Source of the DNA: Methylocystis sp. MJC1
Lineage (GTDB): Bacteria; Pseudomonadota; Alphaproteobacteria; Rhizobiales; Beijerinckiaceae
DNA: 64,000 bases
Reading direction: 5' to 3'
Assembly (NCBI RefSeq): GCF_026427715.1
Contig: NZ_CP107558.1
Coordinates: forward strand, 1,277,001 to 1,341,000
Shown: one piece after another, positions 53,788 to 63,870 of the stretch
Position numbering within the stretch: the first letter of the stretch is position 1
Layout: the number at the start of each line of letters is the position of its first letter
The notes under the pieces: model-generated
What the model was told of the DNA's origin: nothing
Database searches by the model: none
The model's input: only the letters and a program-made list of their open reading frames with translations
Translations under genes and position numbers: made by a program

Positions 53788-55284
53788 TCAATAGGCGTTC
53801 TTCGTTGTCAGGAGAGACCAGGGCGTCGCGAACAAGATCCGCAGATCGAACAGCATGGACCAGTTCTCGATGTAATAGAGGTCGTGCGCGACGCGCTGCT
53901 CGATCTTTTCGACCGTGTCCGTTTCGCCGCGCCAGCCGTTGATCTGAGCCCAGCCCGTGATGCCGGGCTTCACCTTGTGGCGGGCGAAATAACCGTCGAC
54001 GACCTCGTCATAGATGTGCTCGCCGACCTTCGCCTGCATGACATGCGGCCGTGGACCGACGAGCGAAAGCTCGCCCCGGAGCACATTGAAAAGCTGCGGC
54101 AGCTCGTCGAGCGAGCTGCGGCGCAGGATCGCGCCGACGCGGGTGACGCGCGGATCGCCCCGCGTGACCTGCTTCTGGCCCGACATGTCGCATTTATCGA
54201 CGTACATCGATCTGAACTTGAGCACGCCGATCGGCTCGTTGTTGAAGCCGTGGCGCGTTTGCTTGAAAAACACTGGGCCGCGCGAATCGAGCTTCACGGC
54301 GAGGGCGATCAGCGCGAGCAGCGGCGCGAGCACGATAATGCCGATCGCCGCCAGCACGCGGTCCTCGATCGCCTTGAGGGCGACGCTCGAATCCGACATC
54401 GGCTTGTCGAAGACAGGGAGAAAAGGCGTGTCGCCGATGTAATTATAGGCGCGCGAGCGCAACTTCAGCTTGCTGTTGAACGCCGCGATTCGCACGTCGA
54501 TCGGAAGGACCCACAATTTCTTGAGGATGTAGAGAATGCGCTCCTCGGCGGTCGGGGGCAAAGCGATGATGAGAAGATCGACGCGCTGCTCCCGGCAGAA
54601 ATCCTCGAGGTCGTCGAAGCGGCCGAGCTTGCGATAACGGCCCACGGTTTCCGGCGAGCGCATTTTGTCGCGATCGTCGAAAAGGCCGAGAATCTGAATG
54701 GCCGCGCCGCCCGAGCGATCCAGCCGGTCGATGAGCTCCGCGGCGGCGTCTCCGCCGCCGACGATCACGGCGCGGCGCGCCAGACGTCCCTCTCGCGCCC
54801 AACGCCCGAGCGCGCGCGCCGTGAAGAGACGCGCCGCGGAACAGGCCGCCCAACCATAGGCGAGCCAATAGGGGACCCAGCGACGCATTTGCTCCAGATG
54901 CGTTCCGAACAGCGCCTCGGCGACGATCAATCCGCCGAGCGCGAGTGAGAGCGCCAATCCCACATTCGCCACTTGCGCCAATCCGTGGGAAAGGGACGCG
55001 ACGGTATAGGCCCACCGCATCTTCAGAATGGTCGCGGCGCCGATCGCCACCCCGGCGAGCGCCAGAAGAAGCGCGCTGGAGCCATAGGGATCGCCGTCGA
55101 AGACAGCGAAATGGGTTATGGCGCCGGTCGCCGCGACGCTGAACAGATCAAAGAGTAGAACGCCAGCAATTACAGCTGGTTGCTTGATAAGCTGATCGGG
55201 AGGGACGACCGGAGCGCGTCCGGAGGAGAGCGTGCGCCGCCCGTTTGCCAATCCGGCCAAGGAATGCGCCGTCGCCTCGCCCAT
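53788..55284 (-). CDS. Polyprenyl-phosphate sugar phosphotransferase (exopolysaccharide)
   Basis: 498 residues of the WcaJ/ExoY/PssY kind. Four or five TM helices in the first 150 residues, a CoA-binding-like domain (VIVGGGDAAAELIDRL), then the bacterial sugar transferase domain with a membrane helix and motifs GVLKFRSM, RRSSLDELPQLFNVLRGELS, LVGPRPH. It loads the first sugar phosphate on undecaprenyl phosphate. No other polysaccharide gene is nearby, so this is a stand-alone copy. Confidence 0.93.
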   Translation of the reverse strand: MGEATAHSLAGLANGRRTLSSGRAPVVPPDQLIKQPAVIAGVLLFDLFSVAATGAITHFAVFDGDPYGSSALLLALAGVAIGAATILKMRWAYTVASLSHGLAQVANVGLALSLALGGLIVAEALFGTHLEQMRRWVPYWLAYGWAACSAARLFTARALGRWAREGRLARRAVIVGGGDAAAELIDRLDRSGGAAIQILGLFDDRDKMRSPETVGRYRKLGRFDDLEDFCREQRVDLLIIALPPTAEERILYILKKLWVLPIDVRIAAFNSKLKLRSRAYNYIGDTPFLPVFDKPMSDSSVALKAIEDRVLAAIGIIVLAPLLALIALAVKLDSRGPVFFKQTRHGFNNEPIGVLKFRSMYVDKCDMSGQKQVTRGDPRVTRVGAILRRSSLDELPQLFNVLRGELSLVGPRPHVMQAKVGEHIYDEVVDGYFARHKVKPGITGWAQINGWRGETDTVEKIEQRVAHDLYYIENWSMLFDLRILFATPWSLLTTKNAY

Positions 55285-55478
55285 CGTCTTGTTCCTCTAA
55301 GCCGAATTTCGTGGCTTCCATCATGGCGCAAACTCGTAAACAACACGCCACTGGGGCCAGGCGGCGGCGGGCGTGGCGTTCCCTATCGTTTGGACCAGCT
55401 CGATAGGAGTTTTACGATGTTCGCTTGGTCTTGCGCGTCTCGGCCTGTCTCGCCATATCCCGGCGAGGGAGGATTCGC

Positions 55479-55955
55479 ATGGCCGTTAATCTGCTCGAAA
55501 ATGCGCCCGCGTTGCGGCTGCATGCGTTAGACAGCGAAGATCTCGCGCTTGTTTCGGCGCATCTCCAGGATGCGCTGGTGCGCGTTGGCGATATCGCCTA
55601 CCTCCCGGCCAAGCGCCGCTTCGCGCTTGTCGGTTCGCGTTTCGACTGGTCGGCCGAGATGGAGGGGCGGCTCGAGCGCTGTCGGTCCGGCCTGCATTTC
55701 GAGGGCGTCGAGCGGGTGCGCTGCCAGCATGTTTCGCGCGACCAGCCGGATGCGATCCTCGACCTTCTGGCCGTCACTTTCGAGCCCGGCCCCGAGCCGC
55801 CGGGAGGAACCATCCGCCTGACCTTCGCCGGAGGCGCGGTGATTTGCCTCGACGTCGAATGCGTCGAGGCGCAGCTATGCGACATCGGGCCGCGCTGGAA
55901 GACCGCGGCGCGGCCGGCCCATGACGGCGCCGAGCCGGGGGTGAACATTTCCTGA
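55479..55955 (+). CDS. DUF2948 family protein
   Basis: 158 residues from the ATG at 55479 (GAGGGAGG upstream). The opening LRLHALDSEDLALVSAHLQD and the RRFALVGSRFDW segment are the family hallmarks. Unknown function; in Rhizobiales often found just before hisD, as here except that a desaturase on the opposite strand lies between. Confidence 0.88.
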   Translation: MAVNLLENAPALRLHALDSEDLALVSAHLQDALVRVGDIAYLPAKRRFALVGSRFDWSAEMEGRLERCRSGLHFEGVERVRCQHVSRDQPDAILDLLAVTFEPGPEPPGGTIRLTFAGGAVICLDVECVEAQLCDIGPRWKTAARPAHDGAEPGVNIS

Positions 55956-55960
55956 GGAGG

Positions 55961-56974
55961 TCAGCGCGGCGCGTCGTCTCCTCGGTTGTCCTTTCCGTAA
56001 AGCCGCCGGAGCGCCCAAAGCAGGCCGGGCCGCGTCATCCTCCCATGGCCCGGCGTCGACGCCAGCAGCCGGCGATAGGCGCGCGGCAGCGCATAATAGG
56101 GGACGCCGGGAAAAGCGTGATGCGTCGCGTGATAATGCAGGCCGAGCGGAGCCCAGAGCTCGGTCCAGAAACGACCTGGAATATCGTTTGAGTCTGCGAT
56201 CTGGGCCGGTTTGTCGATCGGGACGCCGGGGCTTTCATAGGCGTGCTCGGTCAATGTCCGTATCGCTTCGAGGAAGCCGATCGCGACCATGACGACGTAC
56301 CACAATGTCGCGGCCCGGATCAGCACGCCGGTGTCGATGGCGACCAGTCCGAACGCGATCAGAACCGCCCACATCGCCAGCAGGAGAGCGCTATCGCGGC
56401 GCGCCAGTCGAACCAGCCCGGGAGTAGCCTTGCGCCGGTAGGCCGGGTTGAAAGCGATGGCGGAGGCCCGCTCGATCAGCCAGATTTCGACGCGCCCGGA
56501 AACAAATCCGATCGGCGCGAGCAGCATGAAGCGTAAGGCAAGAAAGGCCGGCGCGATCAAGGTGTGGAGCAGATAGGCCGTAACCGTCCAGGACGAGCGC
56601 GCAAAGGGCAAATAGGATGGATCGGCATTCGTGCCGTACATCGCGGTGCGATGGTGATCGAGATGCACCTGCCCATAGATGAAGGTGGGCAGAAGGAGCG
56701 GAAACCCGACGACCGCGTTCCATGCCGCCTCGAAGCCGGTCAACCCACGGCGATGGTGGCTGATCTCATGGGTGAAGGCCACGGCGCGATTGAGCGCGAA
56801 GACCGCAATTATGATGGCGACAAGGCCCGAAAATGAGCCCCAAGGGCTGAGGGCGCCGATGGCGAAGGCCGCCCAGCCGGTCCCGGCGCTGGCGAGGAAA
56901 TCGACCCAGTAGATTGCGGGGCGGACCTTGTAGAGGTCTGCGAGAAGGGCGGCTGAGGGAAGGGGTTGGGCCAT
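55961..56974 (-). CDS. Membrane fatty-acid desaturase
   Basis: About 337 residues from the ATG at 56974; a GTG at 57052 would add 26 residues (PTPLRFGPLEQPPLPV). Di-iron membrane desaturase with three His boxes: HEISHH near 74-79 of this start, HLDHHR near 110, and HYHATHH near 285. Four TM helices flank them. Likely introduces double bonds in acyl chains or related lipids. It lies on the opposite strand between DUF2948 and hisD. Confidence 0.88.
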   Translation of the reverse strand: MAQPLPSAALLADLYKVRPAIYWVDFLASAGTGWAAFAIGALSPWGSFSGLVAIIIAVFALNRAVAFTHEISHHRRGLTGFEAAWNAVVGFPLLLPTFIYGQVHLDHHRTAMYGTNADPSYLPFARSSWTVTAYLLHTLIAPAFLALRFMLLAPIGFVSGRVEIWLIERASAIAFNPAYRRKATPGLVRLARRDSALLLAMWAVLIAFGLVAIDTGVLIRAATLWYVVMVAIGFLEAIRTLTEHAYESPGVPIDKPAQIADSNDIPGRFWTELWAPLGLHYHATHHAFPGVPYYALPRAYRRLLASTPGHGRMTRPGLLWALRRLYGKDNRGDDAPR

Positions 56975-57184
56975 TACAGGAAGCGGCGGCTGCTCGAGGG
57001 GACCGAAGCGGAGGGGCGTTGGAAGCTCGACCGCCGCATCTGCTTCTATCACACAGCCGACGATTTGTACGCCGGTCTGACTCCGCCGGGGAGGCGGCCG
57101 CGAAAGGCTCCGCGCCGCGCTTCAAACTTGACGAAAGCGCTCCCACAAGGCCATGACAGCCGGAAACCCCGGTTGGAGATGGAA

Positions 57185-58486
57185 ATGACCCTGCGCCTGG
57201 ACGCCGCCGCCCCCGATTTCGAACAGCGTTTTGTCTCGCTGCTCGCCATGAAGCGGGAGTCCTCCCAGGACGTCGACGCCACCGTCCGCGCCATCATCGA
57301 GGACGTTATCGCTCGTGGCGACGAGGCGCTGATCGATTATTCCAAGCGTTTCGACCGCATCGATCTCGCGCAGACCGGCATCGCCGTCTCTGCCGCCGAG
57401 GTCGCCGCGGCGGAAGGGAAATGCTCGAAGGAGCAGCTGGCCGCGCTTGATCTCGCTCTCGAGCGCATCACTGCCTATCACGAAAAGCAGAAGCCCGAGG
57501 ACGCGCGCTATCGCGACGCGGCGGGCGTCGAGCTCGGCTGGCGCTGGTCGCCGCTCGATTCGGTCGGGCTCTATGTGCCGGGCGGCACGGCGGCCTATCC
57601 GTCTTCCGTTCTGATGAATGTCGTGCCCGCCAAGGTCGCCGGCGTGAAGCGCATCGTGATGGTCGTGCCGACGCCGGGCGGCCATGTCGAGCCGCTGGTG
57701 CTCGCCGCCGCCAAGCGCTCGGGGATAAATGAAATCTACCGCGTCGGCGGCGCGCAGGCCGTGGCGGCGCTCGCCTATGGCACCAAGACCATTGCGCCGG
57801 TCGCCAAGATCGTCGGCCCCGGTAACGCCTGGGTGGCCGCCGCCAAGCGCCGCGTCTTCGGCCAGGTCGGCATCGATATGATTGCCGGCCCCTCGGAAGT
57901 GCTGGTGCTTGCCGACAAGACCGCCAATCCCGACTGGATCGCCGCCGACCTGCTGGCGCAGGCCGAGCATGACGAATCCGCCCAATCCATCCTCATCACC
58001 GACAGCGTCGAGATCGCCGACGCGACCGTCGCGGCGGTGGAGCGCCATCTTTCGACGCTTTCCCGCGTCGAGATCGCCAGCAAGTCCTGGCGCGATTATG
58101 GCGCGGTGATTTTGGTCAAGAAGCTTTCGGATTCGCTGCCGCTCGCCGACCGTATCGCCGCGGAGCATTTGGAGATCATCTCCGAGGACGCCGAGGCGCT
58201 TGCCGCGCGCGTCTCCAACGCCGGCGCCATTTTCATCGGCGCCTATACGCCGGAGGCGGTGGGCGATTATGTCGGCGGCAGCAATCACGTTCTGCCGACG
58301 GCGCGTTCCGCGCGATTCTCTTCGGGCCTCAGCGTGCTCGATTTCGTGAAGCGCACGTCGATCCTGAAGTGCGACGCCGACTCGCTGCGCGCCATTGGCG
58401 GCGCGGCGGTGACGCTCGGCGACGCGGAAGGACTCACGGCGCATGCCCGTTCGGTTTCGATCCGCCTGAATTCTCTCGGGGCTTGA
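57185..58486 (+). CDS. hisD: Histidinol dehydrogenase
   Basis: Last two steps of histidine synthesis: NAD+-dependent oxidation of histidinol to histidine; zinc-dependent. 433 residues from the ATG at 57185, preceded by GGAG. Motifs: [20 protein letters not shown] near 135, [19 protein letters not shown] near 205, [25 protein letters not shown] with zinc-linked residues, and AAEHLEI near the end. An ATG two codons earlier is also possible. UPF0262 follows one base after the stop. Confidence 0.97.
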   Translation: MTLRLDAAAPDFEQRFVSLLAMKRESSQDVDATVRAIIEDVIARGDEALIDYSKRFDRIDLAQTGIAVSAAEVAAAEGKCSKEQLAALDLALERITAYHEKQKPEDARYRDAAGVELGWRWSPLDSVGLYVPGGTAAYPSSVLMNVVPAKVAGVKRIVMVVPTPGGHVEPLVLAAAKRSGINEIYRVGGAQAVAALAYGTKTIAPVAKIVGPGNAWVAAAKRRVFGQVGIDMIAGPSEVLVLADKTANPDWIAADLLAQAEHDESAQSILITDSVEIADATVAAVERHLSTLSRVEIASKSWRDYGAVILVKKLSDSLPLADRIAAEHLEIISEDAEALAARVSNAGAIFIGAYTPEAVGDYVGGSNHVLPTARSARFSSGLSVLDFVKRTSILKCDADSLRAIGGAAVTLGDAEGLTAHARSVSIRLNSLGA

Positions 58487-58487
58487 G

Positions 58488-58967
58488 GTGGACTCGAGCG
58501 CACAGAAACGGCTTATCTCGGTCACGCTCGACGAGAATTCGATCGGGCGCGGCTCCGCCGATCAGGAGCATGAGCGCGCTATCGCGGTTTATGACCTGAT
58601 CGAGGAGAACAGCTTCGCGCTCGTCGGCCATGCCGGCGGGCCCTATGCGCTCAACATTTCCTTGATGGACGCCAAGCTCGTCTTCGATATCCGGGACCAG
58701 AACGGAAACGTCGTCGTCACGCATATTCTGTCGCTGACGCCCTTCAGGCGCATCCTGAAAGATTATTTCCTGATTTGCGAAAGCTATTACGCCGCCATCC
58801 GCACGGCGACGCCGAGCCGGATCGAGGCGATCGACATGGGCCGGCGCGGCCTGCACAATGAAGGCGCACAGCTTCTTGCCGAGCGGTTGAAGGGAAAAAT
58901 CGAAACCGACTCCGACACGTCGCGCCGCCTCTTCACTCTGATTACGGCCTTGCACTGGAAGGGCTGA
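58488..58967 (+). CDS. UPF0262 family protein
   Basis: 159 residues, GTG start one base after the hisD stop. Family opening [20 protein letters not shown] and ending [20 protein letters not shown]. Conserved in alphaproteobacteria next to hisD; function not established. Part of the hisD operon. Confidence 0.94.
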   Translation: MDSSAQKRLISVTLDENSIGRGSADQEHERAIAVYDLIEENSFALVGHAGGPYALNISLMDAKLVFDIRDQNGNVVVTHILSLTPFRRILKDYFLICESYYAAIRTATPSRIEAIDMGRRGLHNEGAQLLAERLKGKIETDSDTSRRLFTLITALHWKG

Positions 58968-59030
58968 GGCGGATGGCAGCATTTTCCGCCGAAGCACAGG
59001 CCAGTTCGGCGATGAAAATGCGGTAGCGAC

Positions 59031-59468
59031 ATGGCGCGCCCGCAATCCGTCCTCTTCGCCTGCACGCTGAATACGGTTCGCTCGCCCATGGCCGAAGCGA
59101 TCGCGCGGCATTATTTCGGCCGCGAGATTTATTTTGCCTCCGCGGGGATCAAGCGCGGCGAGCCGGACCTTTTCGCCACGGCGGCGATGGACGAGATCGG
59201 CGTCGATATGAGCCGCCATAAGCCGCATACTTTCGAGGATCTGGAAGACTCGAACTTCGACCTCATCGTCACGCTTTCCCCCGAAGCGCATCACAAGGCT
59301 TTGGAGTTCACGCGCGCCATGGCGGTCGACGTCGTCTATTGGCCGACGCCCGACGCCACGGCGACGCAGGGATCGCGGGAGGCGATCCTGTCAGCCTATC
59401 GCGACGTACGCGATAGGCTGACGGCGCGGATCAAGGAGCTGCTGGGACGGGGACCAACGGGCGCTTAG
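59031..59468 (+). CDS. Low-molecular-weight phosphotyrosine phosphatase/arsenate reductase-like
   Basis: 145 residues. P-loop CTLNTVRSP with nucleophile C11 and R17, and the general acid in WPTPDAT. The length and P-loop are those of LMW-PTPs; arsenate reductase is the alternative. Third gene of the hisD-UPF0262 cluster, 63 bp after UPF0262. Confidence 0.93.
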   Translation: MARPQSVLFACTLNTVRSPMAEAIARHYFGREIYFASAGIKRGEPDLFATAAMDEIGVDMSRHKPHTFEDLEDSNFDLIVTLSPEAHHKALEFTRAMAVDVVYWPTPDATATQGSREAILSAYRDVRDRLTARIKELLGRGPTGA

Positions 59469-59520
59469 GGCAACCACCGTGAGGCGCGACCGGAATCTTA
59501 GGGTTGCAATGGGCAATGTC

Positions 59521-59721
59521 GGCGCTGCCCTGGATCCCCGATCAGGCCTTTGGCCTGTCGGGGATGACACGCGGCATCAGCGTGCCTTTACTTGATCTAT
59601 TGAAGAGAGCGCTGTGGGCGTCTGTCATTCCCGGCGCGCGGAGCGCGACCGGGAATCCAGGGGCCACAATAGCGACCTCGGTGCTGCTCTCGAGTCCAGC
59701 CGGCCTGTTCGGATGACAGGG
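59521..59721. repeat. Palindromic repeats, family B (tandem copies)
   Basis: Contains CCCCGATCAGGCC / GGCCTGTCGGGG near 59536-59563 and TGTCATTCCCGG at 59623-59634 with CCGGGAATCC near 59649-59658. No convincing ORF in the 260 bp between the phosphatase and MAPEG genes, whose 3' ends converge. Confidence 0.75.
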
Positions 59722-59731
59722 GCGGCCGCCC

Positions 59732-60145
59732 TCATTTAACCCAGCCGAAGAGGGCGGCGATCAGAACCCATTGGCAGGCCCAGCCGATCAGAAACATGGG
59801 CGCGCGCGCCCAAGGCAGGCCGATAACGTAGATCAGGTAATGGGCGATGCGGACGGCGAAATAGACCGCCGCCGCCGCCGCCGAGGCGGATGTCGTATGG
59901 CCGGTTATTTGAATGGCGGTCGCGAGCAGGCCGAAGACGGCGAGATTCTCGACGGCGTTGCCGTGGGCGCGGATCGAGCGCTGCGCCCAGGGCGCTTGTG
60001 TGGGCGCATCATGCAGCGGATCGCGGAAGCCGCCGACGAGGCCCATTTCGAGCAGGCGCTGCGCCACATGCGGCGCCCAGAGCAAGGATGTGAAAGCCGC
60101 TGTCAGAACGGCATAGTAAAATTCGGGGGTCATTGCGTTGGTCAT
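59732..60145 (-). CDS. MAPEG family membrane protein
   Basis: 137 residues, four TM helices, with AHGNAVENLAVFGLLATAIQ in the second, the conserved glutathione-binding region of MAPEG proteins. SD AAGGAG upstream of ATG 60145. Divergent from an HxlR regulator 117 bp away, which likely controls it. Confidence 0.9.
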   Translation of the reverse strand: MTNAMTPEFYYAVLTAAFTSLLWAPHVAQRLLEMGLVGGFRDPLHDAPTQAPWAQRSIRAHGNAVENLAVFGLLATAIQITGHTTSASAAAAAVYFAVRIAHYLIYVIGLPWARAPMFLIGWACQWVLIAALFGWVK

Positions 60146-60262
60146 CGTCTTCTCCTTCGAGACGTCAATGCCGCGACGCTAACGACAGTATAGATCGCTG
60201 TGAAGAACGCAGTAATATCGCCACTAGGCAGGAATGCCGCCCATAGGGCAAAATAGGATACC

Positions 60263-60640
60263 ATGCGCAAGCAACGTCACCCGCAATACGACCAATGCCC
60301 CATCGAGGCGGCGATGGACATTATCGGCGGCAAATGGAAGGGCTCGATCCTCTTCCTCCTGCTCGACGACAAGAAGCGCTTCAGCGATTTCCAAAAGCGG
60401 CTGACCAAGATCACCCAGCGCACGCTCACGCAACAGCTGCGCGATCTCGAACGCGACGGCATGGTGTCGCGCGAAATTTTCCCGCAAGTGCCGCCGCGCG
60501 TGGAATACAGCCTTACGGAGAAAGGCCGCACGCTTGCGCCGCTGTTGATCGAGCTGAAGAAGTGGGGCGAAGCGCATGCGCTTCCTGCAGAAGGCGAAGA
60601 AGCCCAGGAGGGTTACCCGTCAACGCCTTGTTTGCCGTAA
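60263..60640 (+). CDS. HxlR-type transcriptional regulator
   Basis: 125-residue winged-helix regulator. Family core DQCPIEAAMDIIGGKWKGSI, with the redox-prone cysteine near residue 12, then KITQRTLTQQLRDLERDGMV and VEYSLTEKGRTLAPLL. Divergent from the MAPEG gene, so probably its regulator. The C-terminus is unusually acidic and short. Confidence 0.93.
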   Translation: MRKQRHPQYDQCPIEAAMDIIGGKWKGSILFLLLDDKKRFSDFQKRLTKITQRTLTQQLRDLERDGMVSREIFPQVPPRVEYSLTEKGRTLAPLLIELKKWGEAHALPAEGEEAQEGYPSTPCLP

Positions 60641-60663
60641 CCAGTGTTGGTTCGACGTGAGCC

Positions 60664-61830
60664 TTATTTCTTCATCTTCGAGCAGAAGCGCTGCGCCAGA
60701 GCCAGCAGCTTGCGGTCGGTTCCGCGCCTGCCGACGAAAGAAAGCGCCACCGGCGCGTCAGTCGTGGGCAATGGCAGGCTGATCTGCGGCAGGCCGAAAT
60801 AGCTCGCGATGAGGAAGAGCCGCATCATTTGGTAGCGCTTGGCGTCGAGCTGCTCCTCGCTTTCGGTGAGCAGCGGCGAACGGAAGGGCGTCGTCGGCAT
60901 GACGAGAAAGCCCTTGTCTCCAAACAGCGCGCCGATGCGCTTTTTCGCCTCCTCGCCAAAGGCCAGCGCCGCATTTTTCTGTTCGAGCGTGACTTTGGAG
61001 GCGATTGCGAAGCGCGCCTCGACGCCTTTGCCGAAGGTCGGATGATGCGCCGCGACCCATGCGCCGTGCGACGCCCAGGCCTCATGCGCCTGCAGATTGC
61101 GGAAATGCGCCAGAGCCGTCTTGAAGAAATCTTCGTCAAGCCGACCTTCGCGCCACGGCCCGCTCTTCAACATATCGACGGCGGGCGCGGCGGCCGCGGC
61201 GAACTCGGTTTCGGCGCCGCGAAAGGCGTCGCTGAGAAAAACCGCTTCTTCCAACACCCCCTGATCGGCGTCTTCGGGCAGCAGCACATTGCCCACCTCC
61301 GCCATCCGCCGCAGATCGCGCGCGAACCAGCCGATGACGTCGAGCGAGGGCGCCAGCGGCACGACGCCGTCCATGGGGATCGCGCCATGCGAGGGGCGGA
61401 AGCCGAAGACGCCGCAAAAGGCGGCGGGCGCCCGGCAAGAGCCGGCCGTATCTGTGCCGATTGCGAAATTGACAAGACCGGCCGCCACTGCGACGGCGGA
61501 GCCGGAAGAGGAGCCGCCAGGATGCCTGTCCTGCGCCGCCGGGTTTATGGGCGTGCCAAAATGCGGGTTCGCGCCGAGCAGGCTATAGGCCATCTCGTCC
61601 ATATGGGTCTTGCCGACGAGCCGCGCCCCGGCGGCGAGCAGCCTGTCGACGACCGCCGCATTGGCTGGCGCCGGCGCATGGGTCGCCGCCCATTGGGGAT
61701 GGCCGTTGGTCGAAACCTCGCCTTTGACGTCGATGTTCTCCTTGACGACGAAGGTCGCGCCGGAGAGGGGGCCAGGCCCCTCCGCGCCTTCGTTGAGGAC
61801 GACCGACAATGCCCCGAGATCGCCTTTCAT
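60664..61830 (-). CDS. Amidase (amidase-signature family)
   Basis: 388 residues from the ATG at 61830. Ser-cisSer-Lys triad: K30 (FVVKENIDVKG), S107 in HPGGSSSGSAVAVAAG, S131 in IGTDTAGSCRAPAAFCG. The length is short for GatA and closer to acylamidases or AtzF-type; the substrate is not apparent. The frame upstream of 61830 passes into a palindrome and is not protein-like. Confidence 0.9.
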   Translation of the reverse strand: MKGDLGALSVVLNEGAEGPGPLSGATFVVKENIDVKGEVSTNGHPQWAATHAPAPANAAVVDRLLAAGARLVGKTHMDEMAYSLLGANPHFGTPINPAAQDRHPGGSSSGSAVAVAAGLVNFAIGTDTAGSCRAPAAFCGVFGFRPSHGAIPMDGVVPLAPSLDVIGWFARDLRRMAEVGNVLLPEDADQGVLEEAVFLSDAFRGAETEFAAAAAPAVDMLKSGPWREGRLDEDFFKTALAHFRNLQAHEAWASHGAWVAAHHPTFGKGVEARFAIASKVTLEQKNAALAFGEEAKKRIGALFGDKGFLVMPTTPFRSPLLTESEEQLDAKRYQMMRLFLIASYFGLPQISLPLPTTDAPVALSFVGRRGTDRKLLALAQRFCSKMKK

Positions 61831-61901
61831 CCGGCGCCCTTTCCCGCTGAATTTTGGTTTGGCGTCATTTCCGGTTGGAAGCGGGTCTTCGGACACGACG
61901 C

Positions 61902-62015
61902 CTGGAGCGCATTCTTCGCAAAAGTTGCAGGCTTTTGCGAAGAATGCGCTCCAGTGGTTCGATCTTGCGCGATTTCTTATCGCTCGCATGATTCCATGCG
62001 AGCGGAAAGCGCGCT
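61902..62015. repeat. Long perfect inverted repeat and dispersed palindrome, family D (copy 2)
   Basis: A 23-bp perfect inverted repeat (61902-61924 with 61932-61954, 7-nt loop), then CGCTCGCATG (61981-61990) with CATGCGAGCG (61995-62004), then TGCGAGCGGAAAGCGCGCT ending at 62015, which overlaps the TAG stop of the acyl-CoA synthetase. The last piece matches 10049-10067. Confidence 0.85.
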
Positions 62016-63870
62016 AGAGAGCAACGGCGCCGGCGAGGATCTCCTCGTAAAGCGCCAAATCCAAGGCGGCATATATAGATCGCTCGCAAGACGCGAAAAA
62101 GACAGCGTCGCCGATTGCGCGCGGATCGAAACCCTCTTCGGCAAGCTCAAGTTTGCGGTGCTTGAACGTCTCCGTGACCTGCAACGCATGCGATAGGCGC
62201 AGGAAGAGCGGACGCGCATAGGCGGGCAGCTGCGCCGAAAGATGCGCATAGAGGCCTGCTACGTCGAAGCAGTCGTCCGCCACGATCGCCGCCATGCCGG
62301 CGCGACCGTCGCGGCCGGGGACCTCCACGCCATAGACAGTGACGTCTAAGACACCGGGATAAGCGGCGATCGCCTGCGCGACCTCGGCCGTCGCAACATT
62401 CTCGCCTTTCCAGCGGAAAGTATCGCCGACACGGTCGACAAAATAGAAGAAGCCGCGCGCATCGCGACGCATGAGGTCGCCGCTGCGCATCCAGGCGTCT
62501 CCTTGCGTGAAGACGTCACGCAGGATTTTCTTTTCTGAAGCCGCGCGGTCGAGATAGCCCTCGAAGTCATTGGCGACGCGCGCGATGGCCTCGCCTGGCT
62601 CGTCGGGCCCGCAGGCAACGCAGAAGCCTTCCGCGTCGCGCAGCGGCGCGTCGTTCTCGGCGTCATATCGCACGAGCTGGATCGCCCGGCTTGCCGCAAG
62701 GAAGGAAGGGATGCGGCCGATGGCGCCGGGTTCGCCCTCGACATTGTAAAGCGAGAAATTGCTTTCCGTCGCTGCGTAGAATTCGAGTATGCGCGGAATG
62801 GCGAAACGCTTCTGGAATACCGGCCAGACGTCCGGCCGCAGGCCATTGCCGACGGCGAGGCGCAGCCTATGTTTCGTCTCCGCTTCGCAGGGCGCTGCAT
62901 GGGCGAGGTAGCGGCAGAGCTCGCCGATATATTGAAAAAGCGTGCAGCCGTAGTCGACAACGTCGTTCCAAAAGGCGCTCACCGAGAAGCGCTCGCGTAG
63001 CACGACCGAGCCGCCGCCCAGCAGCGTCGCCCAGATGGCGACGACGCCGCCGACCGAGTGATAGAGCGGCAGGCAATCATACATCCTGTCGTCGGGCGTG
63101 ACGTCGATCAGACCGCAAAACCACAGCGCCCAATTCATAATGCGGCGATGGGAGACAATCGCCGCCTTCGGCAGGCCGGTGGTGCCGGAGGTGTAGATGT
63201 AAAGCGCGTGATCCGAAAGCGTTGGGCGCGTCGCCTCATCGAGAACAAGGGGCGCGCTCGATTGCGCGACTATCTCGTTTTCGAGAGAGTCGTCGCAACG
63301 CACAAGGCGTGCATCGTCGCCGGCGAGCGCCTCGACACATTTCGCGTAATTCGTAACCGAGGCCAGGATCAAGCGCGGCGCGGCGATCTTGATGCAATGC
63401 GCGAGCGCTGGGCCGGCAAGATTATAATTGATGAGTGCGACCACGACGCCGATGCGTGTGAGCCCGAGCCAGATTGCGACGTAATCGGGCCTGCTCTCCA
63501 TGACAAGCGCGACAGCGTCGCCCTTGCGCAGACCGCGCGCCTGCGCCCAGCGCGCGTAGCGCCGGGAGCGCTCGGACAATTCGCGAAAACTGAATCCGCC
63601 GCCTTCAAAAAGGATCGCCGCGGCGTCGCCGCGCAACGCCACCATGTCGTCGAACGCGATAGCGAGCGTGCGATTGGGATCGCGCTCGATGGACGCGGAG
63701 AGCTTCAGAGCCCGCAACCAATCCTTGTTCGTCGAGCGCCCCGCGCCTTCCGCAAGTTCGCTTTTGGAAGGCCCCGCGCCCGCGCCGTAAGCCGTCATCT
63801 CTCGTCGTCGTCCGTTGAGAATGGTTAATGCGCGCCAATCGCGCAGGTCGTTCGCGATCCTATCGGACAT
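62014..63870 (-). CDS. FATP-type long-chain acyl-CoA synthetase
   Basis: 618 residues from the ATG at 63870; the ATG at 63798 is an alternative. ATP-binding loop YIYTSGTTGLPKAA near 225, SVGGVVAIWATLLGGGSVV, FYAATESN, GDLMRRDARGFFYFVDRVGD, and FRWKGENVAT, the last being the hallmark of FATP/very-long-chain synthetases. Activates fatty acids with ATP and CoA. The gene's TAG lies in a dispersed repeat; an amidase follows on the same strand. Confidence 0.93.
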   Translation of the reverse strand: MSDRIANDLRDWRALTILNGRRREMTAYGAGAGPSKSELAEGAGRSTNKDWLRALKLSASIERDPNRTLAIAFDDMVALRGDAAAILFEGGGFSFRELSERSRRYARWAQARGLRKGDAVALVMESRPDYVAIWLGLTRIGVVVALINYNLAGPALAHCIKIAAPRLILASVTNYAKCVEALAGDDARLVRCDDSLENEIVAQSSAPLVLDEATRPTLSDHALYIYTSGTTGLPKAAIVSHRRIMNWALWFCGLIDVTPDDRMYDCLPLYHSVGGVVAIWATLLGGGSVVLRERFSVSAFWNDVVDYGCTLFQYIGELCRYLAHAAPCEAETKHRLRLAVGNGLRPDVWPVFQKRFAIPRILEFYAATESNFSLYNVEGEPGAIGRIPSFLAASRAIQLVRYDAENDAPLRDAEGFCVACGPDEPGEAIARVANDFEGYLDRAASEKKILRDVFTQGDAWMRSGDLMRRDARGFFYFVDRVGDTFRWKGENVATAEVAQAIAAYPGVLDVTVYGVEVPGRDGRAGMAAIVADDCFDVAGLYAHLSAQLPAYARPLFLRLSHALQVTETFKHRKLELAEEGFDPRAIGDAVFFASCERSIYAALDLALYEEILAGAVAL

